Assembly (NCBI RefSeq): GCF_002005445.1
Contig: NZ_CP014692.1
Coordinates: forward strand, 558,001 to 622,000
DNA from: Acetobacter aceti
GTDB lineage: Bacteria; Pseudomonadota; Alphaproteobacteria; Acetobacterales; Acetobacteraceae
Direction of reading: 5' to 3'
Length of the DNA stretch: 64,000 nt
This document shows positions 18,139-27,646 of the stretch, one piece after another. The notes beneath the pieces are model-generated. The model worked only from the letters and a program-made list of their open reading frames with translations. It did no database searches and was not told where the DNA came from. The translations under genes were made by a program, and so were the position numbers. Numbering within the stretch: position 1 is the first letter of the stretch; every line of letters begins with the position of its first letter.

Positions 18139-19503
18139 TCAGCGTGCCAGGATACGCTCAATCTGTGCCGCGATATGGAATAGCGTTGCATCAGCATGGG
18201 CGCGGCCCATGATCATCAGCCCTACCGGGGCATCTCCTGGTCGGTTTGCTGGCAGACTGATGGCGCAGCGGTCCAGAAAATTGCCAATGGCGGTGTTGCG
18301 CAGCAGGAGCAAGTTGACCTTTGCATAGTGCGCGCTGTCGTCCAGTTCGGCTATGCGCGGCGCGATGATGGGAACTGTAGGCAGGATGATGGCATCGTAA
18401 TGATCCATGATCTCAGTTGCCCGGCGGATCAGCCGCGCACGCTCGGCACGGAGAGCAATGTAGTCCACGGCGCTTTGCTCGTGTCCGCGCAGGATACGGT
18501 TCAGCACGAACGGATCGTACAGTGCCGTATGGGTTTCAAGCAGTGTCTGATGCCATGCCAGAGATTCGGCTGCGGGAAAACCGCCTTTCGCATTGGCGGC
18601 GGGAATATCGCGCACAGGGGGGCAGGCACAGTCTTCCAGGAGCATCCCGTTCGCGGCCAGACGGCTCAGGCTGTTTTCCCAAGTGCGGCTCACCGTCTCG
18701 TCCATATCGTCCATGACCAGCGTGGTCAGCACGCCCAGACGCAGTGTACGACCTGACAGGCCAGACGGCGCATCGGGCAGGTGCAGGGCGCCAGTTGCCA
18801 TCAGGCTGTCCGCCGCCCAGCAACACCCGACCGTGCGGCCGATACTACCTACGCTGTCCAGCGTTGTGGAAAGTGGCACTGTACCTTGGGTGGAAATCCG
18901 GCCTTCTGTGGGTTTGTAGCCGACCAGACCCGTCAGGGCCGCAGGAATACGGCACGATCCCCCCGTGTCGCTGCCGATCCCCACAAACACCATGCCGTCC
19001 GAGACGGAAATGGCTGCGCCCGAGGAGGACCCGCCCGGAATGCGCCGTTCGTGCCGATGCCATGGATTGGCAGGCGTGCCGAAATGCGGATTGATGCCTA
19101 CGCCCGAAAAGGCGAACTCGGTCATGGTGGTGCGGCCCATGCTGATCAACCCTGCCTGCTTCAGGCGCGTTATGGCCGGGGCGTCCATGCTTGCGGAAGG
19201 CGCATCGTCCAGCACCATGGAGCCTGCGCGGGTCACGCAGCCGGTTTCGTCGAACAGGTCCTTGACCGAAATTGGCAGGCCCGCGACCAGGGATGGCGCA
19301 CGGCCCTGATGGCGCAGCGCATCCAGGGCATCGGCCTGAGCGCGAGCCTGCTCTTCATGCACGGCCATGAAGGTTCGAGCACCTTCGCCCTGCGGGTCAG
19401 CAATGCGTTCCAGCGCCGTTTCCACCAGAGCGCGGCAGGTTGTGTGTTCTTCCGCCAGATCTTGAGCGGCCTGAAGCAGGGAAAAATGGGAAGAGGAAAT
19501 CAT
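18139..19503 (-). CDS. Amidase (amidase-signature family)
   Basis: Hydrolyses an amide to acid and ammonia. The Ser-cisSer-Lys triad is visible: Lys81 in GLPISVKDLFD, the Gly/Ser loop GGSSSGAA (residues 157-164), and the nucleophile Ser183 in GSDTGGSCRIPAAL. The start at 19503 gives a normal N-terminus; the open frame extends to 19569 and overlaps the next gene. It is the last gene of a minus-strand run with the Liv-type transporter and porin, which suggests the imported compound or a ring-cleavage product is an amide. The substrate cannot be told from sequence. Confidence 0.85.
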   Translation of the reverse strand: MISSSHFSLLQAAQDLAEEHTTCRALVETALERIADPQGEGARTFMAVHEEQARAQADALDALRHQGRAPSLVAGLPISVKDLFDETGCVTRAGSMVLDDAPSASMDAPAITRLKQAGLISMGRTTMTEFAFSGVGINPHFGTPANPWHRHERRIPGGSSSGAAISVSDGMVFVGIGSDTGGSCRIPAALTGLVGYKPTEGRISTQGTVPLSTTLDSVGSIGRTVGCCWAADSLMATGALHLPDAPSGLSGRTLRLGVLTTLVMDDMDETVSRTWENSLSRLAANGMLLEDCACPPVRDIPAANAKGGFPAAESLAWHQTLLETHTALYDPFVLNRILRGHEQSAVDYIALRAERARLIRRATEIMDHYDAIILPTVPIIAPRIAELDDSAHYAKVNLLLLRNTAIGNFLDRCAISLPANRPGDAPVGLMIMGRAHADATLFHIAAQIERILAR

Positions 19504-19538
19504 GGATTGGCTACATTCAGTTTGCAATGGTGAGGGGG

Positions 19539-20705
19539 TCACGGCCTGCGCGTGCCAAGTAAAGTCCATGCACCATTCTGCATGTCCATGATGTACACGG
19601 GTTTGAGTGTATCATGATCGGCGTTGACGGAAATATTGCCTTCAAGGGCTGGGACATCATGCAGGTGGCTGAGCTGGTTGCGAATGGCATCACGTTCCTG
19701 CGCCAACCTGTCGGGCGCGCCACTTGTTGTCGCTTGCCGCATGGCGGTGGCGTAAAGATAAACGATATCGTATGCAACGGCATCCATCTGGTTGGGCACT
19801 GTCCGCTCCAGCCCGGCGGCTTTCGCTTTTGCGGCGAAGGCCTGCGTGAAAGCCTCGGCCTCAGGAGAGCTGTGTTGGAAGAACGTGGTGCCGATGGTCA
19901 GATGTGCCGGTATTCCAGCCATACGTGCGGGTAATTGGGGGTCGGCAACTGTCGTGCCGCCTATGATTCTCGCTTGAATGCCCTGACGGTTCATCTCCTT
20001 GGCCAGTGTCAGAACCGTGTCTGGTGGCGTACCCAGCCCGACGAGATCGGGGTGCATGACGGCAAGCTGTGATACCTGAGACGCCAGGTCGAAGGCGGCA
20101 AGCTGGAAGCTGACCGTGCCTTTGAGGATAATACCATGACTGGCAAACTGAGCAGGAAGTACCGTTGTGCCGATAGACTTGGAAACGATGTCGTCCGTGG
20201 CATAGGCCGCGGCCCCTGTAGCGGCGGGCAATTTCTTTTCGGCTATGACATCCAGCACCCGGCTGATGACCACGCTTTCATCCGTGGTGTTGCGAAAGGC
20301 GAAGCGGAAGGGGCGCGCAAGCCCCGGCGCGGAGGAGGCGATGGCCATCTGGGCGATGCCCAGACGATCACCAGCGGGAAAGGCCGTGCGGACTTCGCTG
20401 GATGAAAACGGCCCGATAATGGCAAGCGCTTTTTCATCCTCCGCGAGATGGCGGGTGCCTAGCGCCGCCTGACGCGCATCTCCGGCGGTGTCGAACGGCA
20501 CAATGCGCAATGGATGCCCGTTTATGCCGCCTTTCGCGTTGATCTGCTCAACGGCGATATCCACGGCAATGGGATTGGCGCGCGAAAGGCTGACAAAAGG
20601 GCCGCTGCGGGCGGTGAGGAAGCCCAGTGTCAGAGGTGTTTCCGCTCGGGCGGCCTGCGCGAGGGCCAGAGCGCCGAGTGCGGAAAGAATCAGTGTCTTT
20701 TTCAT
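19539..20705 (-). CDS. Periplasmic substrate-binding protein of a Liv-type ABC transporter
   Basis: A signal peptide (MKKTLILSALGALALAQAARA, cleavage after ARA near residue 21) precedes a peripla_BP_6 / LivJ-type domain: LTLGFLTARSGPF, DIAVEQINAKGGINGHPLRIV, IGPFSSSEV, NQMDAVAYDIVYLYATAM. The 388-residue length fits. It delivers substrate to the LivHMGF complex encoded upstream. Binding proteins of this type in catabolic loci often take up aromatic acids or amides rather than branched-chain amino acids; the porin and amidase next to it point the same way. Confidence 0.88.
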   Translation of the reverse strand: MKKTLILSALGALALAQAARAETPLTLGFLTARSGPFVSLSRANPIAVDIAVEQINAKGGINGHPLRIVPFDTAGDARQAALGTRHLAEDEKALAIIGPFSSSEVRTAFPAGDRLGIAQMAIASSAPGLARPFRFAFRNTTDESVVISRVLDVIAEKKLPAATGAAAYATDDIVSKSIGTTVLPAQFASHGIILKGTVSFQLAAFDLASQVSQLAVMHPDLVGLGTPPDTVLTLAKEMNRQGIQARIIGGTTVADPQLPARMAGIPAHLTIGTTFFQHSSPEAEAFTQAFAAKAKAAGLERTVPNQMDAVAYDIVYLYATAMRQATTSGAPDRLAQERDAIRNQLSHLHDVPALEGNISVNADHDTLKPVYIMDMQNGAWTLLGTRRP

Positions 20706-20764
20706 GCTGACGGATCCTTTATCTGTTGGAAGAGCCTGTTCTGCCGGATGGAATGGCCATGATG

Positions 20765-21481
20765 TCAGTCCAGCCCCAGATAGGCGGCCTGCAATCGGGG
20801 GTCTGTGGCCAGCTCGGCTGCGGGACCGGCCATGGTCACACAGCCCAGTTCCATGACGGCGGCCTGATCGGCGAGCGCCAGAGCCATGCCGGTGTTCTGT
20901 TCGACAAGGAGAATGGATGTGCCTGCCTGATTGATTTCGCGGATGAGGTCGAAAAGTCTTTCGACAAAAAGCGGTGAAAGCCCGAGCGAGGGTTCATCGA
21001 GCATCAGCAGGCGCGGGCGGGCGAGAAGGGCGCGTCCTATCGCCAGCATTTGTAGCTCCCCGCCCGACAGGCCGGACGCCTTCCAGTGCCTGCGTTTTGC
21101 CAGATTCGGAAATCGGTCGTAAATCGCATCCATTTCCGCGTGGATGGCCTTCCTGTCCCGCCGCAGGTGCGCGCCCAGAAGCAGATTGTCCTGAATGCTC
21201 AGACTGGCGATGATCCGTCTGCCTTCAGGCACCAGCACAAGACCGTTTTTCATGCATTCATGCACCGGCATGCCCGTCATGTTGTGCTCCTGCCACCAGA
21301 CGCTTCCGGCCGAGGGCGCGAGTGCGCCGAGCAGGGTGAGCAGCAGCGTGCTCTTGCCCGCGCCGTTGGCCCCGATAATGGCCAGGATTTCACCTTCCCG
21401 CATTGACAGGGAAACGGATTTCAGGACATCGGCCCCCCGGTCATAGCGCGCGCTGAGCCCGCGTATATCCAGCAGTGTCAT
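20765..21481 (-). CDS. livF: ABC transporter ATP-binding protein LivF-like
   Basis: Walker A GANGAGKSTLL near residue 37, signature LSGGELQMLAIGRALLARP, and Walker B LLMLDEPSLGLSP are all intact in 238 residues. The LVLVPEGRRIIASLSIQDNLLLGA segment is the LivF subfamily mark. Its ATG overlaps the livG stop (ATGA type). It is one of the two ATPases that power the importer. Confidence 0.9.
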   Translation of the reverse strand: MTLLDIRGLSARYDRGADVLKSVSLSMREGEILAIIGANGAGKSTLLLTLLGALAPSAGSVWWQEHNMTGMPVHECMKNGLVLVPEGRRIIASLSIQDNLLLGAHLRRDRKAIHAEMDAIYDRFPNLAKRRHWKASGLSGGELQMLAIGRALLARPRLLMLDEPSLGLSPLFVERLFDLIREINQAGTSILLVEQNTGMALALADQAAVMELGCVTMAGPAAELATDPRLQAAYLGLD

Positions 21482-22248
21482 GGCTGTGCCCTTTCATAGG
21501 CTGTGCCCAGATAAGCGGTCTTGACGGCGGGTTCGCGCATAACCGCACTGGGCGTGCCCCGAGCCAGACATTCTCCGAAATTCAGCACGACGGCCTGATC
21601 GCACAGGCTGCTGACAAAATGCATGTCATGTTCGACAACAAGCAGCGTGGCGCCGTTTTCCTTCAGTGCGCGGAGCTGCCTCATAAGGGCGTGCGTCTCG
21701 GACGGATTGAGGCCCGCCGCCGGTTCATCCAGAAGGATGAGGCGCGCGCCGGTCAATGTGGCGCGGAGCAGATCGATGCGCTTGCGCAGACCGTAGGGCA
21801 GCCGGCCGGCCGGGCTGTCGGCAATATGGGCCAGCCCCAACGCATCCAGCTTCTCGCGGACCTGACGCGAGACCGCATTGCGCGGTTGCAGACGAAAGGG
21901 CGTCAGCAGCGTGCGGGGGCCGGGGGTGCGTATGTAGGCGCCGATCAGCAGGTTATCCAGAACGGATAGGTGATCCACAAGACGGATATTCTGGAAACTC
22001 CTCACCAGACCGTGTCGGATGCGTCTTTCCTTCGGTACTTTTGAAATCTCTTTTCCATCAATGAAAATTTCTCCGGAATCGAGTGGATAGAGACCGCACA
22101 GAAGATTGAAGACGGTGGTTTTGCCTGCTCCGTTCGGGCCGATCAGGGCGGTGGCGCTGCCCTGTTCAACGGAAAGACTGAAATTTTTTATAATGGGAAC
22201 GCCATGGAAGGATTTCCCGATATTCCTCACATCCAGAAACGGTGTCAT
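21478..22248 (-). CDS. livG: ABC transporter ATP-binding protein LivG-like
   Basis: Walker A GPNGAGKTTVFNLL, the LivG-type insert RRIRHGLVRSFQNIRLVDHLSVLDNLLIGA, a degenerate signature (AGRLPYGLRKRIDLLRATL in place of LSGGQ) and Walker B LILLDEPAAGLNPSE. The degenerate LSGGQ is normal for LivG. The ATG at 22248 overlaps the end of livM and starts a normal 256-residue protein; the open frame upstream to 22371 is livM sequence in another frame. Confidence 0.9.
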   Translation of the reverse strand: MTPFLDVRNIGKSFHGVPIIKNFSLSVEQGSATALIGPNGAGKTTVFNLLCGLYPLDSGEIFIDGKEISKVPKERRIRHGLVRSFQNIRLVDHLSVLDNLLIGAYIRTPGPRTLLTPFRLQPRNAVSRQVREKLDALGLAHIADSPAGRLPYGLRKRIDLLRATLTGARLILLDEPAAGLNPSETHALMRQLRALKENGATLLVVEHDMHFVSSLCDQAVVLNFGECLARGTPSAVMREPAVKTAYLGTAYERAQP

Positions 22249-23093
22249 GACAGGCGCTCGCTTTCTGTCCGTTCCGGGCGTTTCCGTCGGAACAGGTCGG
22301 ATGTCAGAAGTCCGGCCGGGCGCAGATACAGACAGGCCAGAAGAATGAAGGCGAAGATCACATAGCGCCACTGGTCGGAAACCCGGAAAAGTTCAGGAGC
22401 GAAGGTCAGGACCGCCGCCCCGGCCGGTGCGCCCCAAGGCGTTTGCGTACCCCCTACAAGCGCTGTCAGCACGGCATAGATGCTCAGCATGATGGTGAAA
22501 TGCTGGGCTTCCACAAAGCCGAAGGACAGGGCGTAGAGTCCGCCGCCCAGACCGGCGAATGCGGCTGAGATCAGCGCCGATGATAAGATAATGGGGCGCG
22601 CCGGTATGCCCATCAGGGCGGGCACGAGCGTATCGTGGCTGATGGCGTTCAGGTAAAGCGCCGCATATGTGAAGGACAGATAAAGAATGCAGGCCAGCGC
22701 CGCTCCGGCGCATGCCCATGTGTACCATGGTGGTATGAAGGCAGCCACAGGGTAGCCTGCGGCGCCGCCCAGACTCTCAATATTCATGAAAACAGCCGGA
22801 ACGATCTGGCTCAGGGCAAAACTTGCCAGAGAGTAATACAGACCTTTCAGGGACCGCACCAGATTTTCAAATACGAATGCCAGAACACAACATGCCGCCA
22901 TGCCGCCTGTCATGACCAGAAAAGGCGGAACCGGGTAGCTGTTGACCAGCCATGCTGTGATGTATGCGCCCAGCGCCATGTATCCAGCTATGGCAAGGTT
23001 GAGCGATCCGCCGGATAGCGAGAGAAAGGCTGAGAGCGTGGAGATCAGATTCAGGGCGTAGAGAACCAGCAAGCCCGAAAGATAGGCGTTCAT
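22245..23093 (-). CDS. livM: ABC transporter permease LivM-like
   Basis: About eight membrane helices in 282 residues with the Liv permease marks LSLSGGSLNLAIAGYMALGAYITAWL and GTQTPWGAPAGAAVLTFAPEL. The ATG at 23093 overlaps the livH stop (ATGA). With LivH it forms the channel of the importer. The start is fixed by coupling to livH; the frame runs on to 23261 only by chance. Confidence 0.9.
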   Translation of the reverse strand: MNAYLSGLLVLYALNLISTLSAFLSLSGGSLNLAIAGYMALGAYITAWLVNSYPVPPFLVMTGGMAACCVLAFVFENLVRSLKGLYYSLASFALSQIVPAVFMNIESLGGAAGYPVAAFIPPWYTWACAGAALACILYLSFTYAALYLNAISHDTLVPALMGIPARPIILSSALISAAFAGLGGGLYALSFGFVEAQHFTIMLSIYAVLTALVGGTQTPWGAPAGAAVLTFAPELFRVSDQWRYVIFAFILLACLYLRPAGLLTSDLFRRKRPERTESERLS

Positions 23094-23965
23094 CAGACTT
23101 TTTCCGTCACAGGAGGGCGACCGAGCAGGCCTGTCGGACGGACGAGGAGGATGAGTAACAGCAGCCCGTAGACCGTGATATTTGAAAAATCCGATCCTAT
23201 ATAGGCAACCGTCATGACTTCCGTGAGGCCGATCAGCAGTCCGCCGAAGATTGCGCCCCATATGGTGCCCGCGCCTCCCACAATCATTGCGCAGACGGCC
23301 TTCAGACCGATATCCTCTCCCATGAGAGGAGAAACCTGCTGATAGGTAAAGGCGAAGAGAATACCGGCAAGACCAGCGATGCCGCTTGTCAGGGCAAATA
23401 GTATGCTGACAAGGTGTCGTGTGCGCAGACCCAGAAGGCGCGCCGTTTCATGATTTTCCGCCAGACAGCGCACCTGCCTGCCCAGACTGGAATGGTTGAG
23501 AAACCAGGACAGGGCGCAGACCAGAAACAGGGAGAGCAGGAGTGCGGCGCATTGCACTGTGCTGATGACCAGCCCCGCGACATGCAGGTTGCGGCTCGCA
23601 AACGGATTGGGAAATGCCTGCTGTTCCGATCCGTAAAGAGAGAGAAAGACATTTTGCAGCAGGACAAGAATGCTGAGAGAGCCCGCGAGAGGAAGGATGG
23701 CCCCCTTCCCCTGCGTCGGCCAATAGACGGTTTTCTCAACAGCCAGACCAAGGACCAGCGTACCCGCCACTGAGATCATAACTGACAGCACGATGCTGTG
23801 CGTCAGGCAGAAGGCGATCCATGTCAGCATGCCCCCCGCCACGAACAGGGCGGGAATGGCGAAATTGAGAAAGTTCAGCACAGTCAGCATAAGCGAGAAA
23901 GCTATGGCAACCAGGATATAAACGGAGCCTATGACAACCCCGTTGATAATTTGTTGGCTTAACAT
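23093..23965 (-). CDS. livH: ABC transporter permease LivH-like
   Basis: A 290-residue membrane protein with the LivH marks MLSQQIINGVVIGSVYILVAIAFSL, GLAVEKTVYWP, ETARLLGLRTRHLVSILFALTSGIAGLAG and GGAGTIWGAIFGGLLIGLTEVM. It begins the transporter run livH-livM-livG-livF-binding protein-amidase. The porin gene ends at 23999, only 33 bases upstream of the livH start, so all may be one minus-strand transcript. Confidence 0.9.
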   Translation of the reverse strand: MLSQQIINGVVIGSVYILVAIAFSLMLTVLNFLNFAIPALFVAGGMLTWIAFCLTHSIVLSVMISVAGTLVLGLAVEKTVYWPTQGKGAILPLAGSLSILVLLQNVFLSLYGSEQQAFPNPFASRNLHVAGLVISTVQCAALLLSLFLVCALSWFLNHSSLGRQVRCLAENHETARLLGLRTRHLVSILFALTSGIAGLAGILFAFTYQQVSPLMGEDIGLKAVCAMIVGGAGTIWGAIFGGLLIGLTEVMTVAYIGSDFSNITVYGLLLLILLVRPTGLLGRPPVTEKV

Positions 23966-23998
23966 ATGAAAATCCTACAGCAGACTGTCCGGCTCATC

Positions 23999-25420
23999 TC
24001 AGAATGGTTGCAGTTCCGGCGCGTCAAAGGCTTCGTTGAACTTGATCATGATCTGTGCGCCGCCGCCGACCGAATAGGTCAGATTGGGATTGGGCGCGGA
24101 AGAAAATTGCTGATCGGGGTGAAAGATGACGTCCATGTAAGGCCGAAGCAGCACGCCGGGCAGAAGCTCCGCGCCATACACCACTTCCAGACCCTCTGTG
24201 CTGCGGGTGAAGTTGCCCCGTTCGCCCGCGGCTTCCAGATGGGCGTTTAGCGCGTTCGTCACTCTCTGGTTGAAGACGGACGCAACACCGACAATGCCGC
24301 CATAGTCATGATGACGACCGGGGAATGTACCGTGTTTCAGGAGGCCCAGCGTATAATAGGCATTCACCATCGGGTGACCGGATGAGCCGAGATACGTGCC
24401 ACCGAAAATCTGAAGATCTTCATGAGACTGACGGGACGGTTTCCACAAGGTCTGCATGAACTCGAAATAGACTTCCGTGTGTGCGCCGTTCTTTTTCGGA
24501 CTGCCGCCGTAAAAAGCCATCGGCATGTCTTGGGTGTTATAGTACATATCGGTAAAATTATGGGAATCGTAGTAAAAGCCTACGGAATATTTCTTGGGAT
24601 AGGCCTCGGTTGCGTAGGAGGAGGAATAGCCGCCTTCCAGAGGTATGAACGTGCCGTCGGCATTGGATTCTGACCAGTCTCCCGAGAAAGGAAAGCCGGT
24701 TCGCTTCTCGCCCCAACTGTTGTCACTGAAAGCGCCTGTCTTCACGTAATAGTTTTTGGCCGGTTTTATTGTGACCAGGCCACCCCATGTAGCAAACGGC
24801 CAGTGTGACTGGTTGGCATTGAAGCTCCAGCCACCCGGGTTGCCGCACAGGAAGGTGATGAACTGGCAATCTGTTGGCAGGTTGGTCAGGTTGGCGGTGG
24901 ACGCGATGCGACCCACCCGGATATTCAACAGACCTTTGAACAGATTCTGCTCATAGGTGAATTCTGCCAGTCGGGTCTGGTTACTGGGGCCAATAAAGCC
25001 GCCCTGATAGCCCATGCCGCTGCCGCTGAAGTTGTTCAGGCCGGAGTTGAACGCGCCGAAGCGGGAGTCAAGCACGATATGGATGCGTGCACCATCGAGA
25101 CCGATGAGTCTCTGAAGATCAAGATCCATGCCATATGCGAAATCATTCAGAAACCCTGTACCTTTTTTTCGACCGCCTGCTGCCTGACTGTAGGTCATGC
25201 CGGAGTAATAGCCGTTGAAATATACACCTTTGCTGGCGAGGTTATGGACGAAGTCTCTCACTCCCAGCTCTTTGGCGAGCGTGATCAGGGGCGATTGTTC
25301 CGGTTCATTCATGGCTGGGTAGGATGGGGTTTCCTGCTCATCGGAACCTTGGGCGTGGGCTGTACCTAGAGTGGTTGTTAGGAATGTCATCGCACAGAAA
25401 CATGTAAGGACGGTGCGCAT
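23999..25420 (-). CDS. OprB-type carbohydrate-selective porin
   Basis: Outer-membrane beta-barrel porin. A signal peptide (MRTVLTCFCAMTFLTTTLGT, cleavage near AHA) precedes alternating barrel strands ending in ...FNEAFDAPELQPF. OprB-family wording includes FAYGMDLDLQRLIGLDGARIHIVLDSRFG, GLLNIRVGRIASTANL, CGNPGGWSFNANQSHWPFATWGG and ADGTFIPLEGGYS. The ATG at 25420 gives a clean signal peptide; a GTG at 25468 has a better AGAAAGG site and is an alternative start. OprB-type proteins are abundant in acetic acid bacteria. It probably admits the substrate of the Liv importer. Confidence 0.88.
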   Translation of the reverse strand: MRTVLTCFCAMTFLTTTLGTAHAQGSDEQETPSYPAMNEPEQSPLITLAKELGVRDFVHNLASKGVYFNGYYSGMTYSQAAGGRKKGTGFLNDFAYGMDLDLQRLIGLDGARIHIVLDSRFGAFNSGLNNFSGSGMGYQGGFIGPSNQTRLAEFTYEQNLFKGLLNIRVGRIASTANLTNLPTDCQFITFLCGNPGGWSFNANQSHWPFATWGGLVTIKPAKNYYVKTGAFSDNSWGEKRTGFPFSGDWSESNADGTFIPLEGGYSSSYATEAYPKKYSVGFYYDSHNFTDMYYNTQDMPMAFYGGSPKKNGAHTEVYFEFMQTLWKPSRQSHEDLQIFGGTYLGSSGHPMVNAYYTLGLLKHGTFPGRHHDYGGIVGVASVFNQRVTNALNAHLEAAGERGNFTRSTEGLEVVYGAELLPGVLLRPYMDVIFHPDQQFSSAPNPNLTYSVGGGAQIMIKFNEAFDAPELQPF

Positions 25421-25618
25421 GACGCTTTCTGACAGGAGACGAGTTAAGGGGTTGTATGTCACTGCCACGATACCTTTCTGAGAAAGCTATTTCCAGAAAC
25501 CAATAAAGATTATTTTTTATCATTTCGCAAACGGAATATTCCGATTCGATGTCAAAAAATTTTAGAGATATGAATGAACAAAAAACATAAATGTCATATC
25601 GATATCGGAATATATAGA

Positions 25619-25654
25619 TTGACACGCGACAGAATGCTTTGATAGATAGCTATC
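25619..25654 (+). promoter_or_regulatory. Promoter with overlapping palindromic operator for the monooxygenase operon
   Basis: A perfect -35 TTGACA (25619-25624), an 18-base spacer and a TAGATA -10 (25643-25648) lie 35 bases before the flavin reductase start. The 10-base palindrome GATAGCTATC (25645-25654) covers the -10 and start-site area, where a repressor would block initiation. A second palindrome, GGAATATTCC, lies in the same divergent region. Binding by the MarR protein at 17534 is an inference. Confidence 0.5.
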
Positions 25655-25681
25655 ATAGAAAGCTTGTTTGGAAGTTTGATC

Positions 25682-26197
25682 GTGGATATAAAGCATCTCA
25701 GGCGCGTTTTCGGTCAATTTGCCACAGGAGTGACCGTGATCGTGGGGCTCGACTCAAGGGGTGAGAAAAGCGCCTTCACGGCCACGTCTTTCAATACAGT
25801 CTCTCTTGAACCCCCTCTCGCCGTCTTCAGTGTGAGTAAAAAGGGCCAGATTTGCTCGCATCTGCTCCAGTGCGAGACTTTCATCGTCAATGTTCTGGCC
25901 GAGCATCAGGCGGATTTGTCCGATCTGTTCGGTCGGCTTGCCGCACCGGAAGACCGCGTTCAGGCTCTTCACGATATGGAGCATGAATGGGGCGCGCGGG
26001 TGCCGGATGCGCTCGCCGCTATGCGCTGTGTTCCTTTCCTGACGCAGGACATCGGAAATCACATGCTTTTCGTGGTGCGTGTTGTCGAGGCGGTTTTTGA
26101 AGAGGGCCATAAGCCCCTTGTGTTTTTTTCAAGTCGCTATCAAGCCATTCAGGGCTTGATTGTGCCGGAATGTCCGGATGTGGAGAAGATTTCCTAA
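25682..26197 (+). CDS. Flavin reductase (DIM6/NTAB, HpaC-like)
   Basis: Reduces FMN or FAD with NAD(P)H and supplies the free reduced flavin to the monooxygenase encoded next. Family marks are LRRVFGQFATGVTVIV, SFNTVSLEPPLAVFSVSK, FIVNVLAEHQADLSDLF and FFSSRYQAI. The GTG at 25682 has GGAAG 7 bases upstream; the TTG at 25664 is a weaker choice. Its stop overlaps the next start (TAATG), indicating coupling. IacG of indole-acetate pathways belongs to the same family, so it might serve the downstream iac-like enzymes too. Confidence 0.88.
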   Translation: MDIKHLRRVFGQFATGVTVIVGLDSRGEKSAFTATSFNTVSLEPPLAVFSVSKKGQICSHLLQCETFIVNVLAEHQADLSDLFGRLAAPEDRVQALHDMEHEWGARVPDALAAMRCVPFLTQDIGNHMLFVVRVVEAVFEEGHKPLVFFSSRYQAIQGLIVPECPDVEKIS

Positions 26198-27633
26198 TGA
26201 AAACAGGATACCAACACAAAGAGAGCCTTCGGGATCAGCGGTCTGTTTATATTGATGGAGGGCTGGTGCCGGATGTTACGGTACATCCCGCGTTCCGCCA
26301 GTCCATTGATACCGTCTGCTCTCTGTATGATCTTGCCGCGAAGCCGGAAAACCACGCGTTGATGCGGTGTGAAAACGAGCGGGGCGTCTCTATCAATCGT
26401 ATCTGGCAACTCCCACGTAGCCATGCCGATCTGGTGGAGCGGCGCAGGGGGTTGGAATTCTGGAGTGAGCAGCATGCCGGTTTTTTCGGCCGCTCGCCGG
26501 ATCATGTCGCATCCTGCATTGCCGGCATGTATATGGGGCTGGATGTTTTCGAGGCGGCTGACCGTGAGCGCGCGCGGGCACTGGCGGATTTCTATCAGCA
26601 TGCCAGCGAAACAGACCTGTATCTGACGTATGTTATTATCAATCCGCAGGGTGAGCTGCCTGGTGCGGGAACTGCCCCGTCGCATCGGCGGATTGCGGCG
26701 AGCATTGTGGATCACGGCCCTGAAGGCATTGTGATCGACGGCGCGAAGATGCTGGCTAGCGGTGGCGTCATGGCCAATGAGGTACTGGTGACCTGCATCC
26801 AGCCGCTTGGCCCGGATGAGGACGCGCTGGCCTTTTCGGCAGTTGTTCCCATGAACGCCAAGGGGTTGCGCATTCTTTCGCGCAAGTCTTACGAGGAACA
26901 TGCGGGTTCCATTTTCGACAGTCCGATGGCCAGTCGTTTTGATGAGAACGATTCGGTTCTGCTGTTCGAAAATGTCACGGTGCCGTGGGATCGCGTATTC
27001 GTATTCAAGGACCGCGATCTGTGCATGAAGCAGTTCTTTGCCACTCCGGCTCATGTGTATCAAAATTATCAGGCCATGATCAGGCTGAAGACAAAGCTGA
27101 CCTTTCTGGTCGGTCTAGCGCGCAAGATTACCCAGATCAACGGTACGGAGCGGTTCCCGCAGGTGCGTGAAATCTTGGGGCAGCTTGCGGCGGATGTCGG
27201 CATGCTTGACGCTATGGTCGCGGGCATGGAGGCCAAAGGCAGCCTGTACGGAGAGTATTTCATTCCCGACCACCATTCTCTCTATGCCGCGCAGGCGCTG
27301 ACCCAGAAGCTTTATCCGCGCTTTATCGAGCAGTTGCGTAATCTGGCTGGCGGCGGCGTCATCATGCTGCCCTCCTGTGTCGAGGATATGGAAAATCCGG
27401 AAATGATGGAATGGATTTCCAGAACGCAGGCTTCTCCCATTGTCGATGCGAAGACACGGGTCAAATTCTTCAAGCTGGTCTGGGACTGCATCGGGTCGGA
27501 GTTTGCATCGCGGCATACGCAGTATGAAATGTTCTATGCGGGCGCGAGTTTTGTGCCACGGAATCATTCGTTCCGCACCTTCGGCTGGGACAACGCTCTG
27601 GGGCAGGTTGATCGTATGATGGCTGAATACTAA
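26197..27633 (+). CDS. HpaB-family FADH2-dependent monooxygenase
   Basis: A 478-residue member of the 4-hydroxyphenylacetate 3-monooxygenase oxygenase family. Typical segments are ESLRDQRSVYIDGG, WSEQHAGFFGRSPDH, DGAKMLASGGVMANEVLV, FENVTVPWDRVFVF and RNLAGGGVIMLPS. It uses reduced flavin from the adjacent reductase to hydroxylate an aromatic or heterocyclic ring. The presence of an amidase, a cupin and a DUF2848 protein, and no hpa ring-cleavage genes, argues against 4-hydroxyphenylacetate. Pyrrole-2-carboxylate-type substrates, where hydroxylation is followed by amide hydrolysis, are one possibility. The start at 26197 overlaps the reductase stop. Confidence 0.85.
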   Translation: MKTGYQHKESLRDQRSVYIDGGLVPDVTVHPAFRQSIDTVCSLYDLAAKPENHALMRCENERGVSINRIWQLPRSHADLVERRRGLEFWSEQHAGFFGRSPDHVASCIAGMYMGLDVFEAADRERARALADFYQHASETDLYLTYVIINPQGELPGAGTAPSHRRIAASIVDHGPEGIVIDGAKMLASGGVMANEVLVTCIQPLGPDEDALAFSAVVPMNAKGLRILSRKSYEEHAGSIFDSPMASRFDENDSVLLFENVTVPWDRVFVFKDRDLCMKQFFATPAHVYQNYQAMIRLKTKLTFLVGLARKITQINGTERFPQVREILGQLAADVGMLDAMVAGMEAKGSLYGEYFIPDHHSLYAAQALTQKLYPRFIEQLRNLAGGGVIMLPSCVEDMENPEMMEWISRTQASPIVDAKTRVKFFKLVWDCIGSEFASRHTQYEMFYAGASFVPRNHSFRTFGWDNALGQVDRMMAEY

Positions 27634-27646
27634 AGGAAGTAACGTC

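Noticed and set aside
18781..19533. 250-codon plus-strand open frame
   Set aside because: Lies within the amidase gene on the opposite strand and shows no recognisable domain.
26197..27633. Naming the HpaB-type gene hpaB for 4-hydroxyphenylacetate
   Set aside because: None of the downstream homoprotocatechuate genes are present and the amidase context points elsewhere, so only the family is given.
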